Shown: positions 10,960 to 23,140, counted from the stretch's first letter. The stretch: 64,000 nt of DNA from Heterobilharzia americana (GCA_944470555.2 OX104129.1:84280820-84344819), one strand, 5' to 3'. The notes: generated from the letters alone by a model not told the origin. Numbers and translations are program-made.

Positions 10960-11260
10960 TTTGGCTAACAAAGGAAAACAAGATGCGTCTTTTGTCCTGG
11001 CATTTGAAGCAATGAATACAAGGTTCCAGTCTCAGTGGGCACAACATCACTCACTGAGATGCATACATATCCAGCTGAAGAGTCCCAAACAGATGGAAAC
11101 GTCCATCCTGGATTCCTCTTCCAGTCACAACTTACCAATTTACCTTAGTTATCATTCAAGCAATATCGAGGTATCCGCATAGGAGGCCAAATACCAATAG
11201 AGATCGAACAATTCGATCCAGTAAAACAACGATGAACTACAAGCCTATCAACAAATAGTA
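10960..11260 (+). mobile_element. Degenerate H1 tRNA-like SINE
   Basis: The plus strand has a decayed tRNA-like segment (10975-11045) and CTCACTGAGATGCATACATA, followed by a hammerhead relic at 11062-11120. The core CTGAAGAG is allowed by the CUGANGA rule, but CGAAA has become GGAAA. From 11160 the family head follows in reverse orientation, as at 19140-19240. It is an old copy. Confidence 0.65.
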
Positions 11261-11277
11261 ATTAGTGGAAGGATTGC

Positions 11278-11490
11278 ATTATTATTATTTCTCCCTTGGG
11301 TTCCTAGTAGAACATACCACTTCAGTAGCCCATCTACATTGCATTCTCTTCTATGCAATCCTTTGAACCTGTCTTCACCATTGCCCACAACCTGTCATTT
11401 CTTCCTCACACGATCTCCTCAATGTCACGTTCGCTTCGGAAGCCTGACTCGTCGTTTTCTATCTGGGTTCCACTCAAGGTCTACTTGGTG
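11278..11490 (-). mobile_element. Family A 3'-end fragment
   Basis: The minus strand carries the final ~200 bp of family A: the (TAA)n tail region at 11278-11290, the 'CCAAGGGA' end and the 'GACTC'-containing 3' region. It is strongly diverged. Confidence 0.75.
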
Positions 11491-11852
11491 CTTTGAATGA
11501 CATTTTTACAACGTTATCACACTAATCAGTGTATATAAACAAACCTCAAATAGAGAATTATTCAATAAACAGGAAATTGATTCTAATCATTAATCATGGC
11601 GCCAAAATGAAGATAAACATGGAAACAAAAAAGGCGGAAATTGTTGAGAAGATTCCTATAGTTTCATATTTATGAACATAACAATTAAGAACATAGTTGT
11701 CAGTATCATTTCTTGTTATATGAAAGGATAAAAGAGAATATTTTCAAAATTCTTTGTATATTTTGCTAACATTGAGAAAGCGTATACATCTGCAGTAACC
11801 TCAATTTGTTCCCTCGAACAAACCATTCAACTTTTAGACACTGTATATTTTT
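11491..11852. other. No gene recognised
   Basis: AT-rich spacer between two family A fragments; nothing else supported. Confidence 0.45.
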
Positions 11853-13353
11853 GAGAATAGATGCAGAGACAACAGCAGACATGCTTACAACACTACTGCA
11901 GACAGTTTGGAAGAAAAGAAGGAAAGGTACCCACAGATCGACTGGAAGATCTACTTTGTCAAACTCCTAAACAAGGGAGAACTAAGTCTTTGCTGCTGTC
12001 CACCCTAAGCAAAATATTAAGCAGCATCATCCTGGAGAGATTAAACAATACGCTGGATTCAAAACTACGACTGGAACCGGCTGGCTGGCTAGCTAGCTAG
12101 CTTCAGGAAGAATAAATCACGTGCCGATCAAATCGCAGCACTACGTATCATCATAGAACAGAGTATAGAATGGCAGTCACCTCTCTACCTCAACTTCATC
12201 GACTTTGAAAAGGCCTTCGACAAGGTCGACCGACAAGTAATTTGGCATTACGAAGCGCCACAAACTCCCATCAACCTCATTCAACAGCTACATGATGAGG
12301 TGATGCTACATGCTAAGTGATTCACAATGAGAACCTCAGTGATGCCTTTGAAGTGAAGACAGGAATAAGGCAAGGTTGACGCCTACTATCACCGATCATC
12401 TTCCTTATTCTGGTCCACTAGGCTGGATCATGCAACAAACTATGAGAAGCGAGAAGATGGGCATAGGATGGCTGGACTGATGAAAAGACACAAGAAGATT
12501 TGCATTTCGCCGATGATGATTTATGTCTAATGTCTTGTCGCACGAACACGAAGATCTACAGGTGAAAACTAACAAGTTGACAGAAGAGGTGAGGTAGCGA
12601 AGACCGGACTTCCTTCAGGTGAACGTACAGAAGATAGAGGTGATCAAGAAACTCAACCAACAACAACAAGCATCAATCATCATTAACGGGAGAAACCTCA
12701 AGGAAGTAGCATCTTTCACCTACCTATTCAGAATCGTTTCAACTGCAGGTGTCGCCACAAATGAGGACTTGAAAGCTAGGATCGGAAAGACGGCAAGACA
12801 GGCGTTCATTAACCTGAAACCAGTATGGAGATCAACTGCACTCCACTTCACTCAACGTAAAGCGTGAACAAGATCCGGATTTTTAACACTAATATCAGTC
12901 AAGTCAATGCTTCTATATGATGGATGAGGGACTTGGCGCGTGATGAAAAGCAGTTTCAACAAACTGAAGACATACAACATGAACAGCTGCCTACACTCGA
13001 TGGGCAGAAGGAATAAGTAACATGGAGCTCACTCTGGCCGGCAACAAACCAACCAAGAACCTATCGCTGAACAAATATGCAGAAGGAAGTGGAGATGGAT
13101 TGGGCATATACTGAGAACACCATTTGGGGACACTTCGCGACAGGCTAGGTCAGGCCGTCGAGTGGAACCCGAAGGGGAAACGACGAGTTGGGTATTCCAG
13201 TCAACGGCGACATGAAGGATATCATGTGAGGAAGAAACGAAAGCTTCTGGGCAATGGTGGAGCCAGGTTGAGAAGACTGCAGAGAATACAGTGCAATAGA
13301 GACGTGCTACTGAAGTCCTATATTCCACTAAGAACCTAGTGGACAAATAATAA
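11853..13353 (+). mobile_element. Family A 5'-truncated RT fragment, degenerate
   Basis: The segment starts in the RT region at the equivalent of DAETTADML (11855) and continues through LLSTLSKILSSIILERL, the DFEKAFD motif A block (about 12200), the FADD block (about 12508) and the 3' end with (TAA)n at about 13346-13356. Frameshifts and stops are frequent, and part of the 3' domain is missing. A GGCTGGCTGGCTAGCTAGCTAG expansion (about 12079-12101) replaces the single copy found in the intact element. Confidence 0.85.
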
Positions 13354-14122
13354 TAATAATTACATTTTTGATATGTTGGTCTGTGTCAAGATTGCCTGAA
13401 AACTTCCCACACACTTTCTTTAAGCCTTGTACACTTAGTGCTTCTTTCGCTTTCCGGTTTGTTGATCAAGGTGAGCTTCAAATACATCGTTCGCAACATT
13501 CGTGGTTTGATCTTTTCAATATGCATCGTTGTTAATCGAATTACTAGCAACGGGAAATGAACCTATTGTATACACGAATTGAATGCATTCTCTCCCTTCG
13601 TAGATCCATTAACGGACTACACTGGTGAGCCCGACGTGATCATCTTAAATGGTTGCTTCACAATTCAACTTACCTCTTCATTGTTATTTGTATAGTATTT
13701 ACATAGAATAACTATCCAATTTAAAATTGACGTAGACGCATAGACAGCAGTAGACTATCCAAATAAACAAAACAGGAATCTGTTATATTTAAGAACAAAG
13801 AGAATAAAGCTTACATTACCTCCGTGTAACTGTGACATTTCAGCACCAAATAACTTGCTCCATGTGACAGAAACGGACTCAAAAGTCCCTTCCAGACCAA
13901 AGAAATCTAATCTGTAACTGTTTCACTATTAGTTAATCCTATGAGGACTTGATGTTCATGGGACCATTTATCTGACGCTAAATGAGCACACATATGTAAA
14001 CCATGAATCCAAGGCCGATTCGTGTCTTCATTACCCTCAGGACAGAGATTTTCTTTTCAATCACATTTGTACTTAGAAAAAGGATTCATAGTTAACATGT
14101 AACAAGTTATATTCAAAAGCTT
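13354..14122. other. No gene recognised
   Basis: AT-rich spacer; no coding or repeat assignment supported. Confidence 0.45.
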
Positions 14123-14365
14123 CTGGACATGAACTCAGAAGACCATTCGGGGACATCATGCACCAGGCCAGGTTGTCGAGTGGAATCCAAAGGGGAGACG
14201 ACAAGTTTGCCGTCTGAGCCACGGTGATATGCAGGAGATCATGTGAGGAAGAAATAAGAGCTTCTGGACTGTTGTCGAGCCAGGTTCAAAAGATTGCAGA
14301 GAACAGAATGCACTGGAGACGTGCTACTGAAGTGGTATGTTCCACTAGGAACCCAAGAGACAATC
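14123..14365 (+). mobile_element. Family A 3'-end fragment
   Basis: This short piece covers the last ~240 bp of family A ('ACTCAGAAGACC' through 'GAACCCAAGAGACAA'). It has no clear trinucleotide tail and no open frame. Confidence 0.75.
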
Positions 14366-14659
14366 ACCCATCATATCCATAACTGAAGCCATAGATATCA
14401 ATCCAAGAAAACCTAATCTATCCACTCAAAAGAATTATGTACATCCATTCTATCAACTTTGGCCAACAATAATATTAACATGTCATTTATAAACTTTCCT
14501 ACGACAAACCTCCTACCTCTTTCTTCTAATGATAGTCTTTTTCAAGTCTTACATAATAATTGATATTTGTTATTTAGTTACGGCATCCACATAATGAAGA
14601 ATATTTGTGACTCACGTGGATAATCTTCTTCGTATTGTGTTTTATCTGAGCTGGCTGCG

Positions 14660-15330
14660 TTGTTTAATTGTGGAGCTTTCATCGTCTCCTTCTACACAGC
14701 AAACATCATCAGCACTAACTTCAGTATGAAGTGGGCTGTCAATATCTCTCCCTGAGTGAGTGATTTATTAGCTTGCCCTGACTAACTGGTTTGTGATTGG
14801 TTGTTTCCTTTCATTGTTGTGTCATTGATTGTATAGATTTTCCTGTTGGCTGTTCCTCTACTTCACCTCTGACCTTCCAGTCGTTTATCATTTTGCTCAT
14901 TAGTTGATAGATTGCATCTATGTCTATACATCTGTTGATTGCTGACTGACATGAATGCCAAGCTTCTAGGAATTCTCTGACATTCTTTGTCTTTCCCCTC
15001 TCCCTTCAACATTTCTACATTGTCGAAATTGAATTCATGTCCATAGTTGTTATCCACGTGTATTGAGTGATGAGTGGCGAAATGTCATGGCGTTTAATAG
15101 CCAATCATCAATCGATCCTCGCCTTGACTTCTTCATGCTGCGATGCAACAGTTTCGTGTAAAACATTGTTGTTGATCTGAACATTTTAACGTGTCATTCC
15201 CACACCACATTTTCGGTATGACTAGTGGTCTATTTTCTGCCCCCCTAGTAATGTAAATCGCTGATTGGTTAATCTTTACTCTTACTATCCAAATGCCTGA
15301 AACTGAGGACAACGTCATTTTCTGTGTGTA
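14660..15330 (-). mobile_element. Penelope-like element 3' part
   Basis: On the minus strand, about 15090-14860 resembles the C-terminus of Penelope-like proteins: HHSIHVDNNYGHEFNFDN, then in shifting frames 'REFLEAWHS' and 'INRCIDIDAIYQLMS'. Downstream, about 14845-14660, there is a non-coding 3' stretch like the pseudo-LTR of these elements. It includes CTGATGATG ... GAGACGATGAAAGCTCC (14712-14672), which resembles the hammerhead motif known from Penelope-like elements, but with three extra bases before GAAA. The upstream limit near 15330 is approximate. Confidence 0.65.
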
Positions 15331-15529
15331 TACTTACTCACGTGTTTTGGGATTGATTATCATATCATATTGTCGGAGTAATAAATTCTCACATCATCCA
15401 GCTTAGATCTTCTCTCTATTCATCCCGGGGTTGCAGTCAGTGGTTCTTGCGTACTAAGTAAGCTGTCAGCTAAGCGTGCGTTTTATATTCCTCCGGAATT
15501 TATAAAACTATTGTTTTAGGAAAATTTAA

Positions 15530-17700
15530 AACCTGATCTGTGCCCCCGCCTGTAGTTGAGAGGGTGCTGCATAGGTAGGTGAAAGACACTACTTGCTTCC
15601 GATTTCTCCCGTTTAGGGTGATTGGTGCTTGCTGACCACTGACTTCTCTACGTCCACTTCAACTCCCGTCTTCGCAGCCTCACCTCTTCTGTCAATTTGT
15701 TGGTTTTGGCCTGCAGATCTTCGAGTTCGTGCGATAAAACATAAGACATAAATCATCATCGGTGAAACCAAAATCTTCTCTTCTTTGAAAGTTTGACAAG
15801 GTAGCCCATCTTCCTTTCCTTCCCCCCTTCCAAACCTTCTTCAATAGTGGTGTAAACATGTCCACTTTTGTCTCTGCGTCTGTTTTCAGTGCTTCTGGAG
15901 GAATTCCATCTGGTTCTGCTGCCCTCCCGGATTTCAGCAACTTTATGGCGTTCATGACTTCACTTCTGCTTTTGTCAGAGGGCTTGTGTTCACTGGTAGT
16001 TCTGTGGTTGCTGATGGTAATTCTGGACGAGTTGCAGGTGGTAGATCCAAGAGTTTTCTGAAGTGTTCAGCCCATCGTTTTCTTTATGTCTCCTCTTCGG
16101 TAACTCGGTTTCCTTTACTATCTTTCATTGGTCTCATCTGTGTTGATCTCTTCCCAGATAGTAACCTGGTTATTTGGTATATTGTTGTCAAGGTCTCTCC
16201 TGCAGCCTGTTCTGCTTCACTTGCAAGTGTGTCGTAAAAGTGTCTTTTGTCTTTCTGTGCACTCTACTTTACTTCTTTGTCCAGTGTACGGTTATATAGG
16301 TTGTAATCAGTTCTTCTTTTCGTTGTTCACCCCTGCACTGCACTAGTCTATCTTCTGCCTCACCGTCTTCCTCTCCTCCATCAGCTTCTATGTATCTGTG
16401 CAGATCCATTCCTTGTCTTCTTTCTTCTTCCTTCTTAACACCATTAGACATGTTTCTTTCCACACAGCGCTCAAACAGTTCCAGTGTTCTTCCATGCAGG
16501 TTCCTTCACGGATGTTGCTCGATATCTCCCATTTTGTCTTGATGGCTGATGTGAAGATGTCCCTTGTAGTTTCGTACTTCAGTTTCCCGGTGTTCAACTT
16601 GAACTGTGGTCTATCACCAACTTCTTTCAATTGAAGGCTTTCAACTTGATTTGGAAGGTTGGTTCCTTGCACTGGATAGTGAGTCATATGAACCTACATC
16701 TGCTCCCCTTCTTGATCTGATCTTGTGTTCAGTAGGCTGACTGCGTCTGCACTTTCTTCACATTGAGATGAAGTCGGTCTGATTTTCAGTGTATCCTGGT
16801 ATCTGGTGAAATCCATGTCGCTGCCTTGTGAATCTCCTTGTGTTTGTGCACACTGCCTAGCCTCCAATCACCAAATCGTTGAATTCGCTGAAGTCTGCAA
16901 ACAGTTCTCGATTCTCATTCATCATTTCACCGAGTGTTCATCGACCCAAGATGAGTTATCTTCCTGTGTTATCCTCTCCTCGCAGTTTGCCATTCATATC
17001 ACCCCACCCATTAGAATTTTGATGTTGCCAACTGGAGTGGAGTCTTGTCTAGTACTGATTGCAATTGTCTGTAGAATTTCTCGTCCTTCTCTTCGTCTGC
17101 ATTATTTGTTGGCGCGTAGCGCAGCATCCAATGATTGTGACTTTCCTTCCTTTTGATTTGAATATTATTATGATCCTGCAAGAGGAAATTGGTTCCCACT
17201 GCACGAGAGCCTTCGATACTCCTGGGGACATCATGATAGCCACTCCAAAACTCAGTGTGTTCGTGTGGGTGACAATTTCGGAGAATGTTATTAACTATTC
17301 AGTTGACAGTTGAGAGTCCACTTCTATGCCATCTGCAGATTCCTAGCTCTTCCATGACATACCTTCTCATCTCTTTAGTAATCTGGGCAGCCTTATTAGG
17401 TTCAAGCATTTTTCGGACACTCTATGTCATCAAGTTTACTTTCGCTTTCATCGAGAGGAGATAAGACACATCGGCCAATTGGCTTCCCAAAGGATTTCAC
17501 TAACTGGTGTCATTTCGTCTCCCCGATTCCAGAGACAAATAATTTTATTTTTAGTTTTTTTACATTTTCTTTGTACTTTGAAGTTTCTTTAGAGGTTTGA
17601 TTGGTTTTACAAGGTAGGGTTGCTATGCCTAATCTTCTCTCTTTATCCAAGTTTAAGATCGGCTAGTAACTAGTGAACTAGTTAACCAGGTGAGGTTTTG
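15530..17700 (-). mobile_element. Family A copy with complete 5' end and internal deletion
   Basis: The minus strand begins at the family 5' terminus (17700, AACCTCACCTGG) and passes through the leader, the endonuclease (about 17440-16990) and the N-terminal half of the large ORF. At about 15785-15770 it jumps from the LPKKGD region to just before the FADD region, so about 0.5 kb of the RT palm is missing. It then ends near 15530 without the 3' end. Many frame breaks are visible. Its endonuclease/ORF2 junction (about 17018) again has the first frame ending in TGA that overlaps an ATG. Confidence 0.88.
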
Positions 17701-18909
17701 AAACAAGTTGAATGAACATCAATTAAGAAGGTTGGTAACAGTGTAAAAACTAGAGAAGGCTAGAATAATAATTGGACGATAACAGTGATAATAATAATGG
17801 AGATAAATCAGTTGAATAGTAAGTGGAGAAGTTCAAGAAGACATTATAGTACAACAGAATGATAGCGAAGAGATAAATATGAGAAGCATAGGAAGAAATA
17901 AAGTGGAAAAATAATTTTAAAAAAACACTTCGACTCCTCTATACCATGGTAGATTCAGGATGACTACCATCTCTTTCTGTACATATACGTTCGGTTTACG
18001 AACTCTAATTGTACAAGCTTCCACGATTGCAACCATTTTCTTATTCCAATGTCTTCTGCCAACTAAGAAGGCTTTATTGGTGTCAACATGTTATGTCAAT
18101 AATCCATTAGGCCTTTCTTAGTCGAAATCCATAGGATTTTTGATTCGGTAAGCCTTGACTATTTAAGTAAATGCTCAACTATACGAGTAGACAGATGCCT
18201 TTTCATACAACCTATATATTTCTTTGAATTGGTATATACAGTTAGAGTGATCAAGAATTATAGTTATGTATTTTCCTGATTGCTATATCATCTGCCTGGT
18301 TGTGCTAAGAACTACTCGCTTAGCTGAATAATAACTTCTTTTGATGAGAGCTTGTCTAGCCAACGCTTACACTGAACAATAAATCCCTTTTATGCATTCA
18401 ATTTCTTTTTAATTTGTTCTCAATCTTTAGCATACATGAACTATATTATAAAGCTGTCAATGTTCAACATAAGTAGTTTAACACAGTTCTCATCTATAGA
18501 TCTAAAAGTGTGAAGTTCATTTCTTTCACATGATATTCTTGTATTCACCATTACCATACAAACTTCTTTATCAGCTATAGAAAGAAAAATATTCTCGGTC
18601 TTTTTTTTTACAGCTTCAAATGATCTTTACAATGTGATGTAATCGATTACATGCTGTTCTCGCTTAATGTTTTAACGTTAAATTTCTTTCCTCTACACAC
18701 ACATGACTGATCAAAGCCATTTTTCACTTTTAAACATGGCAGTGCAATTGCGATCTATCCTATCAATGCCTTGAAGTGTATTCCACATGTTCCAATACTA
18801 ACAGCGACAATCTCATGTCAATTTTTCAAACTCAGTATACTAGATGAGGCAACTAATTCAGCCGCTACTAACAAACATAACCAAGTCACGCTACCATCCA
18901 CATAAACTT
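17701..18909. other. No gene recognised
   Basis: AT-rich sequence with no credible coding region. A short poly-T run is at about 18602-18610. No repeat family was recognised. Confidence 0.45.
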
Positions 18910-19375
18910 AAATTAATCTAACTATGTATAGTAGTGATGAGCAGTGGCTAACAGTGGAATCCAGGATGCACATTTCGTCTCATTCAAGACTCATCAGCTG
19001 GATGTGCCTGCCTCCCAGTGAGTGTTGTTCCCACCAGGAATCGGACTCGGGAGAGATCATTTCAAACGCCAGAGCGTTATTCACTGCACCATCGAGCCAG
19101 GATTCCACTGCTAACCACTACCCATCATTACTATACATAATTAAAACACAGGCAATATCGAGGCATCCACACATGAGCCCACATGCCAACAGAGACTAAC
19201 CAATTCGGTCCAATCAACGACGGTGTAATACAAGCAAAAACACTAAAACTATACCCGTCGGCTATCGTGGCTCGGTAGTGTAGTAGGATAACACTGTTGC
19301 GTTTGAAACGATCTCTCCTGAGTCCGGATCCCAGTGAGAACAATATCACTTACATCCAACTAATGAATCCTAAAA
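18910..19375 (-). mobile_element. H1 tRNA-like SINE with hammerhead, compound copy
   Basis: On the minus strand the order is: head (19235-19140), AGTGGTTAGCAGTGGAATCC, a tRNA-like segment (about 19100-19020) with a B-box-like GAGTCCGATTCC, CTCACTGGGAGGCAGG, and a hammerhead (18950-19020). From 19240 to 19375 a second, plus-strand tRNA-like piece follows (GGCTCGGTAGTGTAGTAGGATAAC region at 19269), ending in a broken hammerhead. The unit is bounded by inverted copies of the CCACTGCTAACCACT end, at about 18942-18960 and 19103-19122. Confidence 0.85.
18950..19020 (-). ncRNA. Hammerhead ribozyme (best-preserved H1 core)
   Basis: Read on the minus strand: stem I strand CATCCAG, core CTGATGAG (18997-18990), stem II, CGAAA (18977-18973), then TGTGCATC and stem I partner CTGGATT. 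Stem III pairs A-U, U-A and G-C around a two-base loop. All invariant positions (CUGANGA, GAAA, A15.1-U16.1, C17) are met. Cleavage would fall after the ATC. Schistosome Sm-alpha SINEs are known to carry such ribozymes. Confidence 0.88.
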
Positions 19376-19914
19376 CTGACTACGTTAGGAAGTAGTCAGA
19401 AGTGGAAATCATCATTCAAAGCTGGGATAGAAATATTTTTGTTTCAAACCTCCACTTATGTCCATCTGATTGGTGATCTAGAGGCTTCATTCTTCAAGCA
19501 GTAGCTGTTCATTGGTTATTTAAGGACTTCATTATCTGAGTCAAATAAAATTGTCTTCTTTAAGCGATTCGTAGACCCGTCTTTTGTCTTCTGAGTTTCG
19601 CTGCTCAGTGAAGTATATGGTGTGGGGGGAGAACAATTGTATTACTCGTATCCAGTCCAAGAATCTCATCCACTTAGTATTAGAACCCACGTCATACTCC
19701 AACTCAGACACATCAAACTATGATATCAACTCCACTTTAAAATATCTTGGCGGCATAATTGGGTAATACACTATGTTTACAAATCTGATTTTATCACTAA
19801 CTGTAAAACCTGATGAGAAGTTGTTTGGCACTTGTAGTTTCCAGTTGCTATACAGAGTTGGACTGCTTGACCTTTGTTGACATTAGATAGGCTTATATGT
19901 AAGTGTCTTAATAC
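19376..19914. other. No gene recognised; possible retroelement relic
   Basis: No firm assignment. The stretch 19660-19765 reads NLIHLVLEPTSYSNS and LKYLGGIIG, faintly like the post-catalytic LKYLG block of a non-LTR RT, but too little remains to name it. Confidence 0.35.
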
Positions 19915-20105
19915 TCCCGAACATTCATTGTTTCGTTCTGTTTACGACTCATCAGCTGAATGTTGTCGCCACTGTGACTCAAACTTACTAACCATCACTT
20001 CAAATGCCAAAGCATATTTTCTAAACCTCAATTTTTCATCTTACTTCCTGACAGAAAAATGTGCTGATTTGGCAACTAGGAGCATTGCATAGTAATGCCA
20101 AGCTA
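19915..20105 (-). mobile_element. Degenerate H1 fragment with hammerhead core
   Basis: The minus strand has CTGATGAG, a stem II with AAAC loop, and CGAAAC (19966-19921), preceded by remnants of the tRNA-like part (TTTGAAGTGATGG). The sequence after GAAA no longer makes a proper stem III or cleavage triplet, so it is probably inactive. Confidence 0.65.
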
Positions 20106-20269
20106 GCATTGACTGACTAGACTAGGGAATCATCCATTATAATATTCTACAAATAGAATAATTTCTGTGTACTAATCAAAGTTAACAGTCAGTCATAAAG
20201 TAGTATACAACTCAGTATATCATTTCACCTATCCTATCACCAGTCCCTCCTCTCCACCACCATCCCCTA

Positions 20270-21290
20270 CCCTCCAATTTTATGGAATACCACAAACCTT
20301 TATCAATCTCATTCAACAACTATATGAAGACACTACATGCCAAATAATCCACAATGGGAAGCTCAGTGACGCCTTTGAAGTGAAAACAATGGTAAGACAA
20401 GGCTGTCTATTATCACCAATGATCTTCCTGATTATGGTCGACTGGGTCATGCAGCAAACAGTAAGGAGCGAGAAGATCGGCATACGCTGAATGGACCGCC
20501 GAAAAGAACCTAGAAGATTTGGATTTCGCTGACTACTTATGTCTAATGTAACACAAACTTGAAGATGTACAGGCAAAATCCAACAAGTTGACAGAAGAGG
20601 TGGGCCAGAGAAGACGGGACTTCAAGTGAACGTAGAGAAGGCAGAAGTGATGAAGATACCCAACCAACACCATCAACAACAATAAGAAGCTGTAATCACT
20701 ATCAATGAGAGAAGTAGCCTCTTTCACCTATAAGGGCAGCATCGTTTCAACTACAGGTGGCACAGACGAGGACGTCAAAGACAAGGTCGGAAAAGCAAAA
20801 CAGTCGTTCATTTAGCTGAAACTAGTGTGGAGTCAACTGCACTCAGCATAAAGCGTGAACAACATCCGCATTTCCAACACCAATTCAGTCAATTCAGCGC
20901 TTCTATACGATGGTTCAGAGACTTGGCACGTTACGAAAGGGATTTCCAACAAACTACAGACATTCATCAACAACTGCTTACGCTCGTTACTCTGGCAACG
21001 AGCCAAACAAGAACCTATCGCTGAACAAATATGTACCGGAAGGAAGTGGAGATGGATTGGGCTGAGGATACACTGAGAAGGCCGACTTGGGGCATCAGGC
21101 CAGGTACTCGAGTGGAACATACATAGGAAGCGATGAGTTGGACGTCCGTGGTGAGGGTGACATTGTGGAGATGGTGTGAGGAGTAAATGAGAGGTTGTGG
21201 GCTGTCATGGAGCCAGATTCAAAAGATTGCAGAGAAGAGAGTGCACTGGCGACGTGCTACTGAAGCCCTATGTTCATTCCTACTAGCCTA
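20270..21290 (+). mobile_element. Family A 5'-truncated fragment
   Basis: It starts at the equivalent of YGVPQTFIRLIQQLYED (20283), passes the RQGCLLSPMIFLIMVDW and FAD-like blocks (about 20520), and ends near 'GAAGCCCTATGTTC' (21280) without a recognisable trinucleotide tail. The frame is broken repeatedly. Confidence 0.87.
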
Positions 21291-21834
21291 GTCAACATGC
21301 TAACAACCATATCCATTGGAATATATGAGATATCTTCATTCAGATAAAACCGGGGGGAAAAAAAGTTCGATTCATATAAATTTTCGTTTTGATAAAACAT
21401 TAACAATGATGTACACTTGTATACTGTATGCACATGAATAGATCAGATTGATACTTCCGTTTTATCAATGTCTCTATTATTTTTTATTCAATGTCTATTA
21501 TAAAAGATAATGGTAACACTAATAGTATATAGATGAATACAATATCCGGTTAATTGAATTTCTTGTTTTATATACTGATGGATATTCAATATGATTAACT
21601 TAATTCTAAAGGATTTTTAAAGTCATATATATTGTACAGAATTTTAAGCATAACAGCTAAATGCATAATTAACTGAGAGAATCAACTGTGAAACACCTCA
21701 CTACCCCCATCCATTCACTTTCAAGTGGCAGACAAAGACTCTACCCAATTAGAACGTGAAAAAAAATAATTTCTGCCATTCACAAAATACTATAACAAAC
21801 TAAACTGAATTTTGATGGAGTTGTAGGGATTTAG
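21291..21834. other. No gene recognised
   Basis: Very AT-rich spacer without a supported feature. Confidence 0.45.
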
Positions 21835-22150
21835 TAATACTTCAAGTTGTTGTTATACATCGTAGACTAACATCAGTGGCTCAATGATAACGTGCTGGTC
21901 ACAGAACCTGAAAGTCATTGGTGGTGGGTGCGCACAGCTGAAGAGTCTCATATTAGTCGGATGAAATAGCTACTATCCAGTGCTTCCAGGTTTCCTTTAT
22001 TCCTTCAAATGATGTCAGTCTATGATGAATAACAAATTTGAATTTATATTATTATCAGTTATATCAGTTATAACATGATACTAACATCTAATTCTTAACA
22101 AATGAGGCGAACCTGGTGGATGTGAGAACAAACACTCATCGATGATATTC
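21835..22150 (+). mobile_element. H2 tRNA-like retroposon with hammerhead
   Basis: The plus strand has CAGTGGCTCAATGATAACG (A-box-like, 21871), a short variable stretch, a GGTGGGTGCGCAC segment and then a hammerhead (21930-21990), followed by the family downstream sequence (TTCCAGGTTTCC ... GATGTCAGTCTATGATG). Before it, 21835-21870 is the family tail in reverse orientation, so this is an inverted junction of two units. A piece of the family head (GGTGGATGTGAGAACAAA) follows at about 22115-22140 and is cut by the next RTE. Confidence 0.75.
21930..21990 (+). ncRNA. Hammerhead ribozyme, H2 family, core intact
   Basis: CTGAAGAG (21938-21945) obeys the CUGANGA consensus and GAAA is at 21963-21966. 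Stem III is AUAG/CUAU with a three-base loop, and the triplet ATC ends at 21977. Stem I pairs GCACAG with CAGTGC with one mismatch. Stem II is the weakest element, with a G-U closing pair and a bulge. The sequence differs from the H1 hammerhead outside the core. Confidence 0.7.
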
Positions 22151-22770
22151 ATTATCATCGTCATCTATCAACATAGGACCTGGTATTACTGTGTAATAAT
22201 CTGAGTTGCCACACCTCATATCACCCCATATCAAGTAAACAAGGCAGTCAAGTGGAAGATGAAGAAAAGAAAATTCAACCAAAAGAAATATAAGGCAAGA
22301 AAGAGAGAGAAACGAAGAATGAGGAAATGGTGAGATATATTAATATATATATTAATATATATAATATATATATATATATATATTAATATATATTAATATA
22401 TTAATATGTCTATACATCTGAGCCACTGCATACGTTCTCAACCATGTCATCATCTAGAGTCAACCAACCACTGTTTCCTGTTGTCCCGTACACCACCAAC
22501 CGGCTAGTCTGCATAGCTGCATATGGCTCACACCAACAGTTAGCGACTTCATACACTGGTGCCATGTTTTAATCTGGCCGCCTCGAGCCTTTTTCCAGCT
22601 TGGACCTACTTCGGCAAACATTGTGTGACGAAGCGATCGGCGACTAGGCATACATAACAAATATCTCAGTCAGACATCTCAGTCAATCAAGGTTCACAAC
22701 CGTGTCAACTGATATACCTCTACACCTGACTTTCTGCGTTACTCACGTGGTGACGCCACGGAATACTTTG
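22151..22770 (-). mobile_element. Family B 3' fragment with an (AT)n expansion
   Basis: The minus strand carries the last ~600 bp of family B, from the CHHVSNAE region (about 22755) through LRMPSRRSLRHTMFAEVGPSWKKARGGQ (about 22655-22560) to the (TGA)n-type tail (22151-22170). Within the 3' region an AT/TATTAA-rich microsatellite has expanded at about 22338-22405, a place where other copies have ordinary sequence. Confidence 0.85.
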
Positions 22771-22774
22771 AGGG

Positions 22775-23140
22775 GATTGATAATCTTTTGTCAGATTTGA
22801 ACCCAAATAAGCCAGTGTTACAATCAGCGAGATTACCGCTGAGCTATCCCGGCTGCGACTGACCTCCAATAGGACTGGATTAGATAAACTGACTGGTCAC
22901 TAGAGAGCAGCCAATTTCATCATAGTGCATATAAGTGGATGTTAGTTGGTTCGAAGCAACTAGGAAAAGGTCCCAGACTTGCGTTCCGAGATTGGTGGCA
23001 ACCTCGACGGAACTGATGTTTCACCTAAGATTCAAACCCTCGCCATCCAATATTTTAGTCAGCGACATTACCACTGACTTGTAGCACTGGATTAAGCATG
23101 CTGATTGGTCAACGGAGAGTTACTAATCACATCTAGTCTA
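22775..23140 (-). mobile_element. H4 tRNA-like repeat, two decayed minus-strand pieces
   Basis: About 22860-22790 on the minus strand reads GCCGGGATAGCTCAGCGGTAAT with a GGGTTCAAATCTG B-box-like segment. About 23110-22940 has CAGTGGTAATGTCGCTGAC and GGGTTTGAATCTTAGG, followed by GAAACATC and a CTTTTCCTAG stretch. Both resemble the 23405-23700 copy and look like tRNA-derived retroposon remnants, not tRNA genes. Confidence 0.55.
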
